The notes below the pieces were generated by a model, which was not told where the DNA came from, made no database searches, and saw nothing but the letters and a program-made list of their open reading frames with translations. Position numbers and translations under genes: made by a program. From NCBI RefSeq assembly GCF_000714815.1, contig NZ_JMIH01000005.1:1-64000 (forward strand): a stretch of DNA of 64,000 nucleotides, read 5' to 3'. This document shows positions 10,101-19,600 of the stretch, one piece after another (the stretch's first letter is position 1; every line of letters starts with the position of its first letter). Origin of the DNA: Anditalea andensis (GTDB lineage: Bacteria > Bacteroidota > Bacteroidia > Cytophagales > Cyclobacteriaceae).

Positions 10101-10294
10101 TGATCACTTGAATGACCCAAAAACAAGATTTCAGCTCTTCTAGGTTTAGTGTCCATATAATTAACGCTGTCCGTGTTGCTATTTCGGACAATGGATTTTT
10201 CTGAACAATTGACTAAAAAGGCGGAGAATAAAACCCATAGAAAAGCTTTATTTCCACAAGCAAGTATTTTATAAATTAGATTATTGTGATGCAT
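7112..10294 (-). CDS. ThuA / PVC-type beta-propeller dehydrogenase-like / HEAT lipoprotein
   Basis: A 1060-residue multidomain lipoprotein. The signal peptide ends in the lipobox FLVNC. Residues about 50-255 form a ThuA domain (EILFLGHSSDHH). About 300-690 is a propeller of the membrane-bound dehydrogenase type found in Planctomycetes and Bacteroidota (PADFEISLFASEPDI opening), with two calcium-loop-like DTNGDGKAD motifs near residues 360 and 405. About 725-880 are HEAT-like helical repeats, and the last 150 residues look like a jelly-roll. There is no CxxCH haem motif, unlike many relatives and unlike the propeller protein at 32570-34543. It overlaps the azurin-like gene by four bases. Substrate and cofactor are unknown; sugar oxidation is inferred from the neighbours. 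Confidence 0.85.
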   Translation of the reverse strand: MHHNNLIYKILACGNKAFLWVLFSAFLVNCSEKSIVRNSNTDSVNYMDTKPRRAEILFLGHSSDHHDSGRYAPWLATAIFNRGINLTYTESTEDLTKENLDKYDGLVIYANHDYLSPDQEQSLREFVEGGKGLIPLHSAAGSFGNSEWYINTVGGKFESHGTDEFQAKISDPHHVVMEGLHEFITWDETYLHSNINPDIQILMEREEKGHKEPYTWTREEGKGRVFYTAYGHNDSTWQNLDFLKLVENGIIWAIGDQVKAQIDALEIPNVSIYDEPISDFTKRYEVPRIQKALSAEESQKLIQVPADFEISLFASEPDIQNPIAMAWDEKGRLWIVESVDYPNTFKETDGQANDRIKICEDTNGDGKADKFIVFAEGLNIPTSMVFANGGVIVSMAPDFVFIKDTNGDGKADLFETIMTGWGKNDTHAGPSNLQYGFDNKIWGVTGYSGFNGTINGKPWQFSQGLYNFSPDGSNFEYLASSSNNTWGLGFSEDNNVFISTANNTHAAYYSIPAKYLQRHFPDAEAGNPAPPYSIQSIQKIDGHYDAHAMTPNLRQVDVVGGFTSAAGIKLYTARDYPKEYWNRIAFVSEPTIRLTHNAIIEPEGAGFKESDGWNLLASSDEWFGPVQAEVGPDGAVWIADWYNFIIQHNVFVERQAPSRMILPFTDQPHGQGNAFHSELRDTNHGRIYRVSYKGSKPYNPLVLSKEDPQSLVKALKHDNMFWRMTAQRLLVESGNDDILNDLYKIVKNKDLDEIGLNSPAVHALWTLQGLKALDGDNNTAFNVAVEALAHPASGVRKAAIEVLPKTQKSVEALYRSGITKDINLNVRMHAILALASMPTGEQVGEMLYRSSLLPENEKDDWLTKALFAAASQHEESFLQAAANDKGNNKPSHLFKRLSTSVESEKYELGRRSNLLFSLDLIHKEIAISADVAARGDQFPRGVIAAQGNKDNGYTFFIENKKLHFIVNQNGKRFRAISDIDLPDNFETTAHLDAKGEMRILVNDKVVAKAKAAGLFSALLSPSVRSGRDTGGDTNVADYEGEFAFEGNARNIQLTLKKIKI

Positions 10295-10419
10295 TGATGC
10301 TATTACAAATGGTAAAGAAAGATTTTTAAATGTATTTGTTACTTCTAGGCTGTTTCAGATTTCAGGCATATCATCCGAGAATGATTTTCAATTTCTTAGC
10401 ATTGGACTTCAAAAAAAGT

Positions 10420-10455
10420 ATGCCCACGAGAAGATTATATAACTTTCGTGGGCAT
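10420..10455 (-). terminator. Hairpin terminator after the DUF3823 gene
   Basis: Ten-base arms (10420-10429 and 10446-10455, ATGCCCACGA with its complement) flank a 16-base loop. They are followed on the minus strand by a run of seven T (10413-10419). It lies four bases past the stop of the DUF3823 gene and separates the SusC-SusD-DUF3823 transcript from the ThuA/propeller operon below. Confidence 0.85.
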
Positions 10456-10458
10456 CAC

Positions 10459-11166
10459 CTATATATTAAATCTCTGAACAGGGGAAAAAATGAGTTGTTC
10501 AACACCTTGAATTTTAACCCCAATTCTTGCATAAATAAAGTTTTGTCCCCGAACCAAATTAGGCATTTCAAGACTTAAATTTACATTGCCCATATCCTCA
10601 ATATCTGCAGCTGAAAGATTTCGAGAAGCCAGGTTATAATTACCTCTATTGTCTACAAACATGGTCTGATTTACATATAATGAAACCCTTTCCACATCAC
10701 GGGCATTCTCACCCATAATGATTTGTTCAATATTAGCACTTGCATTAAATACTGAACCTTCCAATACTATTTGAGGATTTCGTATCATGTAATAAGGCAT
10801 CACTTCAATGTCTAAATTAGTGTTGCCATTAACATTTACCACTATCGTATCGGATTGGGTTTCTGGATTGGTGATCATCCTAAATGGCCCCTGGTTTTGC
10901 CTGAACATTAATTTGTATTCTGCATTAAATAGAGATGCGGAATATGATCCATCTTGGTTCATGATTACATCTATCCTGTTTTTCAACTGCCAGCCCGGTT
11001 CCCAAAGCTCTAGGTTAACCTCATTTATTGCCACATTAATAGGTTCTCCCTGATAAACTATATTTCCTGAAAGTATGGAGGAAGGTTCATCATAGTTATC
11101 AAATTCACATGAATACAACATGCAAGAGTATAATAACATCATAATATATATATATCCTGATTTCAT
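10459..11166 (-). CDS. DUF3823 domain lipoprotein (SusCD-associated)
   Basis: A 235-residue lipoprotein with lipobox MLYSC (Cys20). It has the two beta-sandwich domains typical of DUF3823 proteins, which are encoded right after SusD in many Bacteroidota polysaccharide loci. The N-terminal half contains an Ig-like segment (GNIVYQGEPINVAINEV, then LWEPGWQLK). It starts 22 bases after the SusD stop and is followed at once by a strong terminator. It is probably a surface lipoprotein that helps the SusCD pair bind glycan; no enzymatic residues are seen. Confidence 0.82.
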   Translation of the reverse strand: MKSGYIYIMMLLYSCMLYSCEFDNYDEPSSILSGNIVYQGEPINVAINEVNLELWEPGWQLKNRIDVIMNQDGSYSASLFNAEYKLMFRQNQGPFRMITNPETQSDTIVVNVNGNTNLDIEVMPYYMIRNPQIVLEGSVFNASANIEQIIMGENARDVERVSLYVNQTMFVDNRGNYNLASRNLSAADIEDMGNVNLSLEMPNLVRGQNFIYARIGVKIQGVEQLIFSPVQRFNI

Positions 11167-11188
11167 AAATTAATAAGTTAGTAGTTAA

Positions 11189-13084
11189 TTATTGATTTGG
11201 ATTGATAACTATTAATGGATTTCTATTTCTTATTTCATCATTGATGAATGAGTAATAGTTACCTATTCTAAATCTGTCGGAATTGGTTACCCTATTTGGC
11301 TGAACTATGTTATAAATCCATTTATTATGATCTGGACTTCCTGGACTATGGATTTTGTAAGGCCATAAGCCATAAACCTGTGTTTTTCTTTTTGTAGCTA
11401 CACCAATATTCTGCACCAATGAATTAGCATCCATGTTTTGACCGTCCAAAATTAAATGGGCAATTCTCCATCGCTTCATATCCCAAAGTTCATGTCCTTC
11501 AAATGCCAATTCCATTCGTCTTTCATGAACTATTCTATCAAAAGTTATGTCTCCGGCAGATAGATCTGTAGTAAATCCAGCTCTTTGTCTGATTTCGTTT
11601 AGATGCTGTGCCGCTAAGCCCAGATCCCCCAATTCGAAAGCAGCCTCAGCGGCATTAAGTACTATTTCCCCTATCCTAAACCTAATGTACCATACATCAC
11701 TCTGAGTGCCGATCTGTCCAGCTCCTGGTGTAGGGTCGATGTACTTTCTAATTAAAAATCCAGTTTGGGCAGTAAAATTAAACCCGTTAATAGGTCCATC
11801 AAATCCGACAACCTGCTTGTCAGTGCCATCAACCGTTTGAACCACTCCAGGTTGGTCAGCACTGATAATTTCTCCGTTTTGAGGTCTAAAGAGACCAGCC
11901 CAAATATCCACTTTATCATTACTTCCGCGATATGTGCTTCCTGGAAGCATTACAGTAGCGTACAATCTAGCATCCCTGCCCCTGAAAATATCCAATTGAT
12001 CATCATAAACTATAAAGTTCCCGCTTGCATCCCTAATAGGAAAAGGGGAAAAGGAATTATTCCCTAGCAGTTCAAAAGATTGCACAAAATTTAAAGAAGG
12101 GTTGACCCTTCCTCCATTTACCCCATCTTCAGACATGGAGCGTGGCTGGTTTTCCAAAGTCCAATGATTTATTTTTCCACTTCGCAATCTAAAATCGTTT
12201 ACAAAAATGGCTTCCGGATTCTGGTTTTTATCTATAAAAAGACTGGCAAAATTGGCAGACAAACTATCCGGATTTTTCATGTACAAGTGGTAATTGCCCA
12301 TTTCACCCGATAAAAGTTGTAAAGATGCTTCCAATGAGGTAGTATAATATCCGTTTGCCATAGAAGCCGGAATTCCTACCTCTCCTCCCGGTAGGGAAAC
12401 CTCAGGTGTACGTACACCGTGTTTTGCTATAGAACCCGCATAGAGTGCTGCCCTGGATTTAAGGGCTATTGCCAAACCTTTAGTAGCCCTATCCTTTATC
12501 TCTGCATTTGCAGGCAAGGCAGGTAATATGGCATCCATTTCTTGTAAAATAAAATCATAGATTTCATGTTCTTTGGCCCTTGAAACTCTTAAATAGGATG
12601 GATCACCGCTGAAATCATATTCTAAAGTCTGCAATATGAGTGGTACTCCTCCTACTCTTTTAACTGCATCAAAATAGACTGAAGCCCGTAACCATTTAAC
12701 TTCCGCTTCAAAACGGCTCCTGACACCCTCATCCAACTGGTTGGCTATAGCAATCTTTTCCAGAAACAAGTTTAATTCCCGTACAAATCCGTAGTTCCAC
12801 CAACCCCAGTCGCCATAACCAAAATCTTGGTTGCCATGCCTGCCGTAATCCTGAGAAGAGAACGCTTCATTGAAATTAGCGTGATCATGGACATTCCCGT
12901 TAATCTGCTGATATTCGGGATATCTTGCATAAAGGTCCGCCACAACTGACAATACTATGGCCGGATCATTGAACACTTGGTTATCTATCAAAATGTTTCT
13001 TGGATCCCTGTTTAGAAATTCATCGTCATTGCAGGAGGTACAGGTTACAATTACTGTAGCAGCAATCAATATATATTTTTTCAT
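11189..13084 (-). CDS. SusD/RagB-family nutrient uptake lipoprotein
   Basis: A 631-residue surface glycan-binding lipoprotein that caps the SusC pore. The lipobox is CTSC at residues 15-18, followed by the usual acidic NDDEFLNRDP segment. The N-terminal TPR-like helices (KWLRASVYFDAVKRVGG) and the C-terminal hallmark ERRMELAFEGHELWDMKRW identify the family. It starts 16 bases after the SusC stop and so forms a pair with it. The likely ligand follows from the locus (GH43 and GH76 enzymes), but the sugar cannot be read from this protein. Confidence 0.95.
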   Translation of the reverse strand: MKKYILIAATVIVTCTSCNDDEFLNRDPRNILIDNQVFNDPAIVLSVVADLYARYPEYQQINGNVHDHANFNEAFSSQDYGRHGNQDFGYGDWGWWNYGFVRELNLFLEKIAIANQLDEGVRSRFEAEVKWLRASVYFDAVKRVGGVPLILQTLEYDFSGDPSYLRVSRAKEHEIYDFILQEMDAILPALPANAEIKDRATKGLAIALKSRAALYAGSIAKHGVRTPEVSLPGGEVGIPASMANGYYTTSLEASLQLLSGEMGNYHLYMKNPDSLSANFASLFIDKNQNPEAIFVNDFRLRSGKINHWTLENQPRSMSEDGVNGGRVNPSLNFVQSFELLGNNSFSPFPIRDASGNFIVYDDQLDIFRGRDARLYATVMLPGSTYRGSNDKVDIWAGLFRPQNGEIISADQPGVVQTVDGTDKQVVGFDGPINGFNFTAQTGFLIRKYIDPTPGAGQIGTQSDVWYIRFRIGEIVLNAAEAAFELGDLGLAAQHLNEIRQRAGFTTDLSAGDITFDRIVHERRMELAFEGHELWDMKRWRIAHLILDGQNMDANSLVQNIGVATKRKTQVYGLWPYKIHSPGSPDHNKWIYNIVQPNRVTNSDRFRIGNYYSFINDEIRNRNPLIVINPNQ

Positions 13085-13100
13085 TTTAGACTATTTTAGG

Positions 13101-16100
13101 TTAGAAAGAAAGGTTGGCTCCCAGATTTATGATGAATGACTGGGGATACTGAAGTCCATTGGTATCAAACACCTCTGGATCAAGCCCTACTGATCTAAGG
13201 GGGTCTATTGAGAAAAGGTTGAAAGTATTTACAAAAACTCTCATTCTTTGCATATTAATTCTTTCTAGGATAGATGGAGATAGACTATAACCTATTTCCA
13301 TTGTTCTCATTCTCAAATAGACCATATTAGTTAGCCAGCGATTAGAAGTCCTATAATTGCTATGTCCACCATTGTTCCATCTTAATGGCGGGTATTCTCC
13401 TGGAATCCATGGACTGTCTAAATTGAAAGGGTCTTCTCTCTCCCAGCTATTTTCGTAAAGGTCACGCAAAAGATTCCCCGTATTTTGGAAAGGGTTTCTC
13501 ATTTCATGCTCTCTTAAAAATGAATACATAGTACCTCCAGAAAAATCCGCTGTCAAATCAAAATTCTTCCAGGCAAGAGTAAGGTTCAAACCATAGTTAA
13601 CAATAGGGGTTCCAGACCTAGAATACCCCACAGGCCTCTCGTCCCTATAATCTATAATACCATCTCCATTTACATCATTATAAATGAAGTCACCAGGTAA
13701 CAGCGATCGGTTGCCTTGCCCATCCATATTTACTGGATAATTGGCAATGTCATCCATTGAAGTAAATTGGCCAATTACTTCATATCCCCAATGAATTCCT
13801 GACCACCTGTCTTCAATAGAATTCCTATAATGTTCCCAGGAATTTCCCCATCTAGGCATGTAGGTAGAGATATTCCTATGCCTTGCATAAGACATATTAG
13901 CTCCTAAACCAATCTCTACACCCCGAATATTGTTCCTATAAAAAATGGAACCTTCACCTCCGATTACTGCGTCACTGTTAACATTTTCATCCGGTAAATC
14001 ATATCCTATCTCCATAGGGGTTAAAATATCCCATCTTCTCCCCCTCAATCCTTCTCGTTTCCTATTGAAAAAATCTAGGCTACCGGAAATTTTACCATTA
14101 AGAAATCCATAATCAAGACCAATGTCCAAAATGGTACTGGTAAACCAAGAGATACTGGTAATAGGCACTCCCCTATCCCTGGCACCCCTGACTAGGTTAC
14201 CACCGATAATCATATTAGAGGTACCATAGTTATAACCACTTCTATAATCAAATGGACCTATGCCCACATCATCATCTCCAAGCTTACCATATGAGGCCCT
14301 TAACATCAAATTATCCAAAGCTGTATTGCTAACTATTGAATTGAAAAAACTTTCGTTCGTTATTCTCCAACCACCGGATACAGAAGGGAAAAAACCCCAT
14401 CTGGATTCAGGTGCAAATTTCCAGGAGGCATCATACCTACCGGAAGCTTCAAAGTAATATTTGTCATCAAAACTGTAATTTACCCTGCCTACATACCCTA
14501 TTCTTGCTTCTTCATAATCGTTGTCATTGTAGGTATCCATATCCGCGAATTGAAGTAATGGCAAAGCATTGTTTGTAGGGACAGTATGGACCCAGGTATT
14601 TAATACTCTTCTATGAATCCTTTCGTAAACAAAGGTACCCCCTACTGTATGTTTATTAAAGCTATTGTTATAATTCAATTGTCCCTGTGTTACAGTTTCA
14701 AATACCTTATCATTGCCCCTTTCTCTCCATGGATTGTCACTACCTGCCGTTCGTCTGTATTCTTCTTCTGAATTTTCAGTTGCAGGGAAATAAGTATATA
14801 CATCATAGGTATATTCATGACCATCCATTAGCTTATCTGCATAATAATAGGAATAAACCCCACGGGCTGTCAAGCCTTTAATGGGTATGTCATAATCAAG
14901 GCTAAAATTGGATTGTAACACTCTCCAATTTTCAGTCCAATAGCCCATAATATCCTTATTAGTCAAGGCCCAGTTTGCCGGTATTTCTCCTATTTGTGCA
15001 GGATAATTGGGATTGTCATTGGCATAAGGTCTTTCGGTTGGCCGATTTCGAAAAAGTGCAAAACGTGGCAACCAATAATCATCACCTCCCGGAACTCCAG
15101 GCTGATCCCTTGTTTCTATCCTACCATTTATTTGTACCCCTACTTTAAGTCTCTCAGTTATAGAAGCATCAATATTGGACTGTATATTCGTTCTGGCAAA
15201 AGTAAATTCCCTTCCTAATACAGAACTTTCATCAAATCTCGTCAATGATAAATAATAATTTATTTTATCAGATCCTCCTTGCGTATTCAAGTTGATCTGA
15301 GATTGGGGAGCCATTTCTCGAATAATAAAATTATACCAATCAAAACTCTGGTATCCAGGCTGAGTGCCCTGTCTCCATCTTTCCAATTCTTCAGGAGTGA
15401 CATCTGTATTTGGATTTATGGCATTTAAATCGGCTGCCACCCTTCCACGGGTCCATTCATAGGCATTGACAGTCTCCGGAAACCGACTCCAAGTTTGACC
15501 ACCATAATAAGCATCTAGGTTTACAGTAGGTTTAGTGCCCCTACTTCCCCTTTTAGTAGTAACTATAATAACGCCATTTGCGGCCCTTGATCCATAAACA
15601 GATGCAGCTGCATCTTTTAATACAGTAATGCTTTCTATATCTTGAGGAGATATATTATTAAATTGACCCTGATCTTTCTGGATACCATCAATTACAAAAA
15701 GAGGATTACCCATATTACGTATATTTATTTGGGCTCCCGATCCTGGCCTTCCCTCTGCCTGTCTAAATGCAACCCCTGGCAGTTTACCTGCTAATGTTGC
15801 ACTGACTGTAGCAGCCGCCACCTTTGATATATCTTTACCTTGCACAGTAGATACAGCACTTGTAATAGATTCTTTCTTTTGTTCACCATATCCCATTACT
15901 ACCACTTCTTGTAATTGAGAAAGGTCATCAGCCATAGTGATATTAAAGCTATTCGTATTTCCTACTACAATCTCTTGGGTTTTAAGACCAATAAAATTTA
16001 TAATTATTACTGGGCGTTCTCCTGAAATTTCAAGACTAAACCTGCCTTCCAAATCAGTAACAGTTCCATTAGAAGTTCCTTTTTCTCGAATACTTGCTCC

Positions 16101-16235
16101 AGGTATAGGCTCCCCTGACGATTCTTCCACAACTGTTCCTTCAATTACTCTTACTTCCTGTGCATACACAGGCGTTAAGCCAAAATAAAGTAGCAAAATA
16201 AAGAGGCTACATAGTTTTGATAAAATTTTTCTCAT
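13101..16235 (-). CDS. SusC/RagA-family TonB-linked outer membrane protein
   Basis: A 1044-residue outer-membrane importer. After the signal peptide (cleavage near YAQ, residue 25) comes a carboxypeptidase-regulatory-like domain (IEGTVVEESSGEPIPGASI), then VVVMGYGEQKKESI leading into the plug with the SusC signature SITVLKDAAASVYGSRAANG, and a 22-strand barrel ending in terminal Phe. It is the first gene of a SusC-SusD-DUF3823 transcript. The divergent regulator 366 bases away very probably controls it. Confidence 0.95.
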   Translation of the reverse strand: MRKILSKLCSLFILLLYFGLTPVYAQEVRVIEGTVVEESSGEPIPGASIREKGTSNGTVTDLEGRFSLEISGERPVIIINFIGLKTQEIVVGNTNSFNITMADDLSQLQEVVVMGYGEQKKESITSAVSTVQGKDISKVAAATVSATLAGKLPGVAFRQAEGRPGSGAQINIRNMGNPLFVIDGIQKDQGQFNNISPQDIESITVLKDAAASVYGSRAANGVIIVTTKRGSRGTKPTVNLDAYYGGQTWSRFPETVNAYEWTRGRVAADLNAINPNTDVTPEELERWRQGTQPGYQSFDWYNFIIREMAPQSQINLNTQGGSDKINYYLSLTRFDESSVLGREFTFARTNIQSNIDASITERLKVGVQINGRIETRDQPGVPGGDDYWLPRFALFRNRPTERPYANDNPNYPAQIGEIPANWALTNKDIMGYWTENWRVLQSNFSLDYDIPIKGLTARGVYSYYYADKLMDGHEYTYDVYTYFPATENSEEEYRRTAGSDNPWRERGNDKVFETVTQGQLNYNNSFNKHTVGGTFVYERIHRRVLNTWVHTVPTNNALPLLQFADMDTYNDNDYEEARIGYVGRVNYSFDDKYYFEASGRYDASWKFAPESRWGFFPSVSGGWRITNESFFNSIVSNTALDNLMLRASYGKLGDDDVGIGPFDYRSGYNYGTSNMIIGGNLVRGARDRGVPITSISWFTSTILDIGLDYGFLNGKISGSLDFFNRKREGLRGRRWDILTPMEIGYDLPDENVNSDAVIGGEGSIFYRNNIRGVEIGLGANMSYARHRNISTYMPRWGNSWEHYRNSIEDRWSGIHWGYEVIGQFTSMDDIANYPVNMDGQGNRSLLPGDFIYNDVNGDGIIDYRDERPVGYSRSGTPIVNYGLNLTLAWKNFDLTADFSGGTMYSFLREHEMRNPFQNTGNLLRDLYENSWEREDPFNLDSPWIPGEYPPLRWNNGGHSNYRTSNRWLTNMVYLRMRTMEIGYSLSPSILERINMQRMRVFVNTFNLFSIDPLRSVGLDPEVFDTNGLQYPQSFIINLGANLSF

Positions 16236-16601
16236 GTTTTAGAAATTTTAGGTTATTGTTTATTTTAATATAATCCAAGGATACATACTCAAATTGAGAG
16301 GTTTCCTATTTAATTAAAAGGTTGTGATTAACACTACAACTTATGCAGGGTAAAGCTAAAATATCTACGAGAATTGGGAATGACAAAAAAACTTCAAAAT
16401 ATGTTATATTTCCTTCAAATACATTTTTTCAGTGTATTTAAAACACAAAATCAGCAATTTTAATTTATGATATGGTCATTCGTCAATATTTTAAAATAAA
16501 AAAGAAATATACCCCCTATAATATTTTCAAGTACCAAGCTAAATCGTTATATTTCTTTTAAATTACACTTTCGAGAATATTAGCGATAACCCAAAACCCG
16601 A
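16236..16601. promoter_or_regulatory. Divergent intergenic region between susC and the HTCS gene
   Basis: An AT-rich 366-base gap separates two divergent starts, so it must hold promoters for both. I could not pick a convincing Bacteroidota promoter by eye. A small AT-rich inverted repeat is visible (AAATACA at 16417-16423 with TGTATTT at 16433-16439). The AraC-type domain of the neighbouring regulator would be expected to bind upstream of susC, in the 16240-16450 part. Confidence 0.5.
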
Positions 16602-19600
16602 ATGAATACCTTCATGTGTAAGCTCACAATATATTTATTGTTAATTGCTATTGGAATTTTTTGTAATGCTAATGCAAATGATAAAAAACTTTATTTTGAA
16701 TATCTAGATACCAAAAAAGGCTTATCTGATAATTCAGTCTTCTGTATTCTACAAGATAGTCAAGGTTTCATTTGGATAGGAACTAAAAACGGGCTCAATA
16801 GGTACGATGGAAACACTTTTAAAATTTTTGATGCCGAACCAAACAACATGCATGGATTGGAAAACCATCATATTAATTCACTTATTGAGGATAAAAACGG
16901 AAATATATGGATAGGTACTAGTGGTGGACTATATATTTATAATCCTGAATTAGAAAATATCACCAGATTTAAATCTTCATTTTTTAAATCCGGCAAAATG
17001 ATGGGATCAGTTTCTAATATTAAATGCGACCTAGACGGTAATATCTGGATAGTAGAAAATTCCAGTAACTTATATAAATACGAAACTGATAAGGAAATTT
17101 TAATTAATTATAACCAAAATCCAAAATATAAACAAATGCTGTTTGGACATATTGCCGATATTACAGTGGATAATTCAGGGAACTTATGGATAGCTGTCAA
17201 TGATCGGGGATTGGTTAAATATGCTCCATCTAGTGGTACTTTTGTGGAATTTCTTGATGAGAAAAGCATCCTTAATAAAGATTTTGTAAGAGTAATCTTA
17301 GATTTTGATTCTACCATATATATAGGAACTACAAAAGGTGGTTTGGGCACTATGGATAAAAAAACGGGACAATTTAAGCATTTAATTAAATCAGATAATT
17401 CCGGCAATTCCATTTTTGTCCGTGATTTGAAAATTATAAATGAAAAGGAAATATGGATTGCAAGTGAGTCCGGCTTATATATATATCAACCCACTACTGG
17501 AAATATTCAAAATGTGAAAAATAATATTAATGACGCTTATAGCCTTTCAGATAATGCGCTTTATACGATATATCAGGATAGAAGTGGTAGTATTTGGATT
17601 GGAACCTATTTTAGTGGGATTAATTTTCTCCCCAATCATTCTAGTAACTTCGAAAAATACTATCCGATTTCTAACCTAAATTCAATCAGTGGAAAGCGGA
17701 TACGGGAATTTGTACAAAATGAAAAAGGCCAGTTATGGATAGGTACGGAGGATGCCGGATTAAATCTATTTGATCCAAAAACTAAATCCTTTGAAAATTT
17801 TATTCCTAATTCTAAAAATGAAGGAATATCATATCATAATATTCATGCACTGGCACTTAAAAATAACGAACTATGGATAGGCGTGTGGAGCCAAGGATTA
17901 AATATATTAAATCAAGAGACCAATAAAATTCGAAAAGATGTATTAATTAATAAGGACGGAACTACAGTTGATAGTGATATTTTTTCTATTTATTTCGATC
18001 GAAGCAACCGTGCTTGGTTTGGTACCGGGGAGGGCTTGTACTTATATCACGAAAACGATAATTATTATGAACATATAATTGAGCTTGAAAATCATTTTAT
18101 CCATGATATTATTGAGGATAGATTAGGCAATTTATGGGTGGCAACCCCACAGGCAGGTTTATTTAAATTTAATCTTGAAGATAGGAGTGTTAAAAATTTC
18201 TTTCCAAAATCAAATGATAATAAGGCAATTTCCGACTTCTCAGTAATTACTTTATTGTTTGATAAAAACAATACACTTTGGTTAGGCTCTGAAGGCGGAG
18301 GCCTATGTCAATTTAATGAAAGTACTGATTCATTTACTTGTTATAATACTAAAAATGGATTTCCAAGTAATACTGTTTATAAGATACTGGAAGATAATGA
18401 TGGAAAGTTATGGTTGTCAAATAAATCAGGAGTAGTTCGTTTTGATCCAGAAAGTAAACATTTCTTACATTATACAAATAGCAATGGCCTGCCTAACAGC
18501 AACTTTAATTATAAATCAGGTATAAAAACCGATGATGGAACAATATATTTTGGGACCTTAGATGGTTTTATTTCTTTTGATCCCAAAACATTTAATATTG
18601 ATCAATTTAATCATCCTTTGGTTTTTACCGCAATTTATTTGTCTAACAAACTGGTTCAGATAGGTGGTGAAGACCCAATTTTAACAAAATCAATATCCAA
18701 AACAAAAGATATTTTATTAAAGCATAATCAAAATTCTTTAAGTTTTGAATTTGCTTCTCTTAACTATACTGCCTCCAATGCCATATCATATGCATACAAA
18801 ATGGAAGGGTATGATAATGATTGGATATTTCTATCAAATAACCAAAGAATAAACTATTCAACCCTACCCTTTGGCAAATACCAGTTAAAAGTAAAAACAT
18901 TCAATAATCTCGAAAATTGGGATGAAAAAGAATTGATACTTAATATAGAAATTCTACCTCCTTTCTATAGGACTAATCTAGCCTATTCTATATACTTCAT
19001 TGCGATGATCCTCATTTTTAACTATATAAGAATAACATATAAAAATCGGCTTAATCAGAGACATAATTTAGCCTTAAAATCCTTACAAGATGAAAAAGAA
19101 AAGGAAATATACCAATCAAAAATTGAGTTTTTCACTAACATCACTCATGAAATAAGAACCCCACTTACACTTATAAAAGGACCTCTTGAGTTTATCTTGA
19201 AAAGAGCTTCGTCTTATGATCGTGAGCTTCAAGAAAACCTAACTATGATGAATAAAAATACGGATAGGCTAATAAACTTAAGCAATCAATTATTAGATTT
19301 TCGTAAATCAGAAAAAGAATGCTATTCACTCAATTTTATTAGATCAAATATAGGCGACTTATTGGTAGATATATGTGAACGCTTTATGGGAAGTGTTCAT
19401 AATAAGCATTTAAATTTCAAAATTATCAAACCAGAAACCCCTTTATACGCAGATATAGATAAAGAAGCACTAACTAAGATAATTAGTAATTTACTTACTA
19501 ATGCCATAAAAAATGCCTCTTCGTTTGTGCACGTTAATTTGGAAGACATCAGAACTACAAACTTTAAAATAAACGTAAGAAATGACGGACTAGTCATTGA

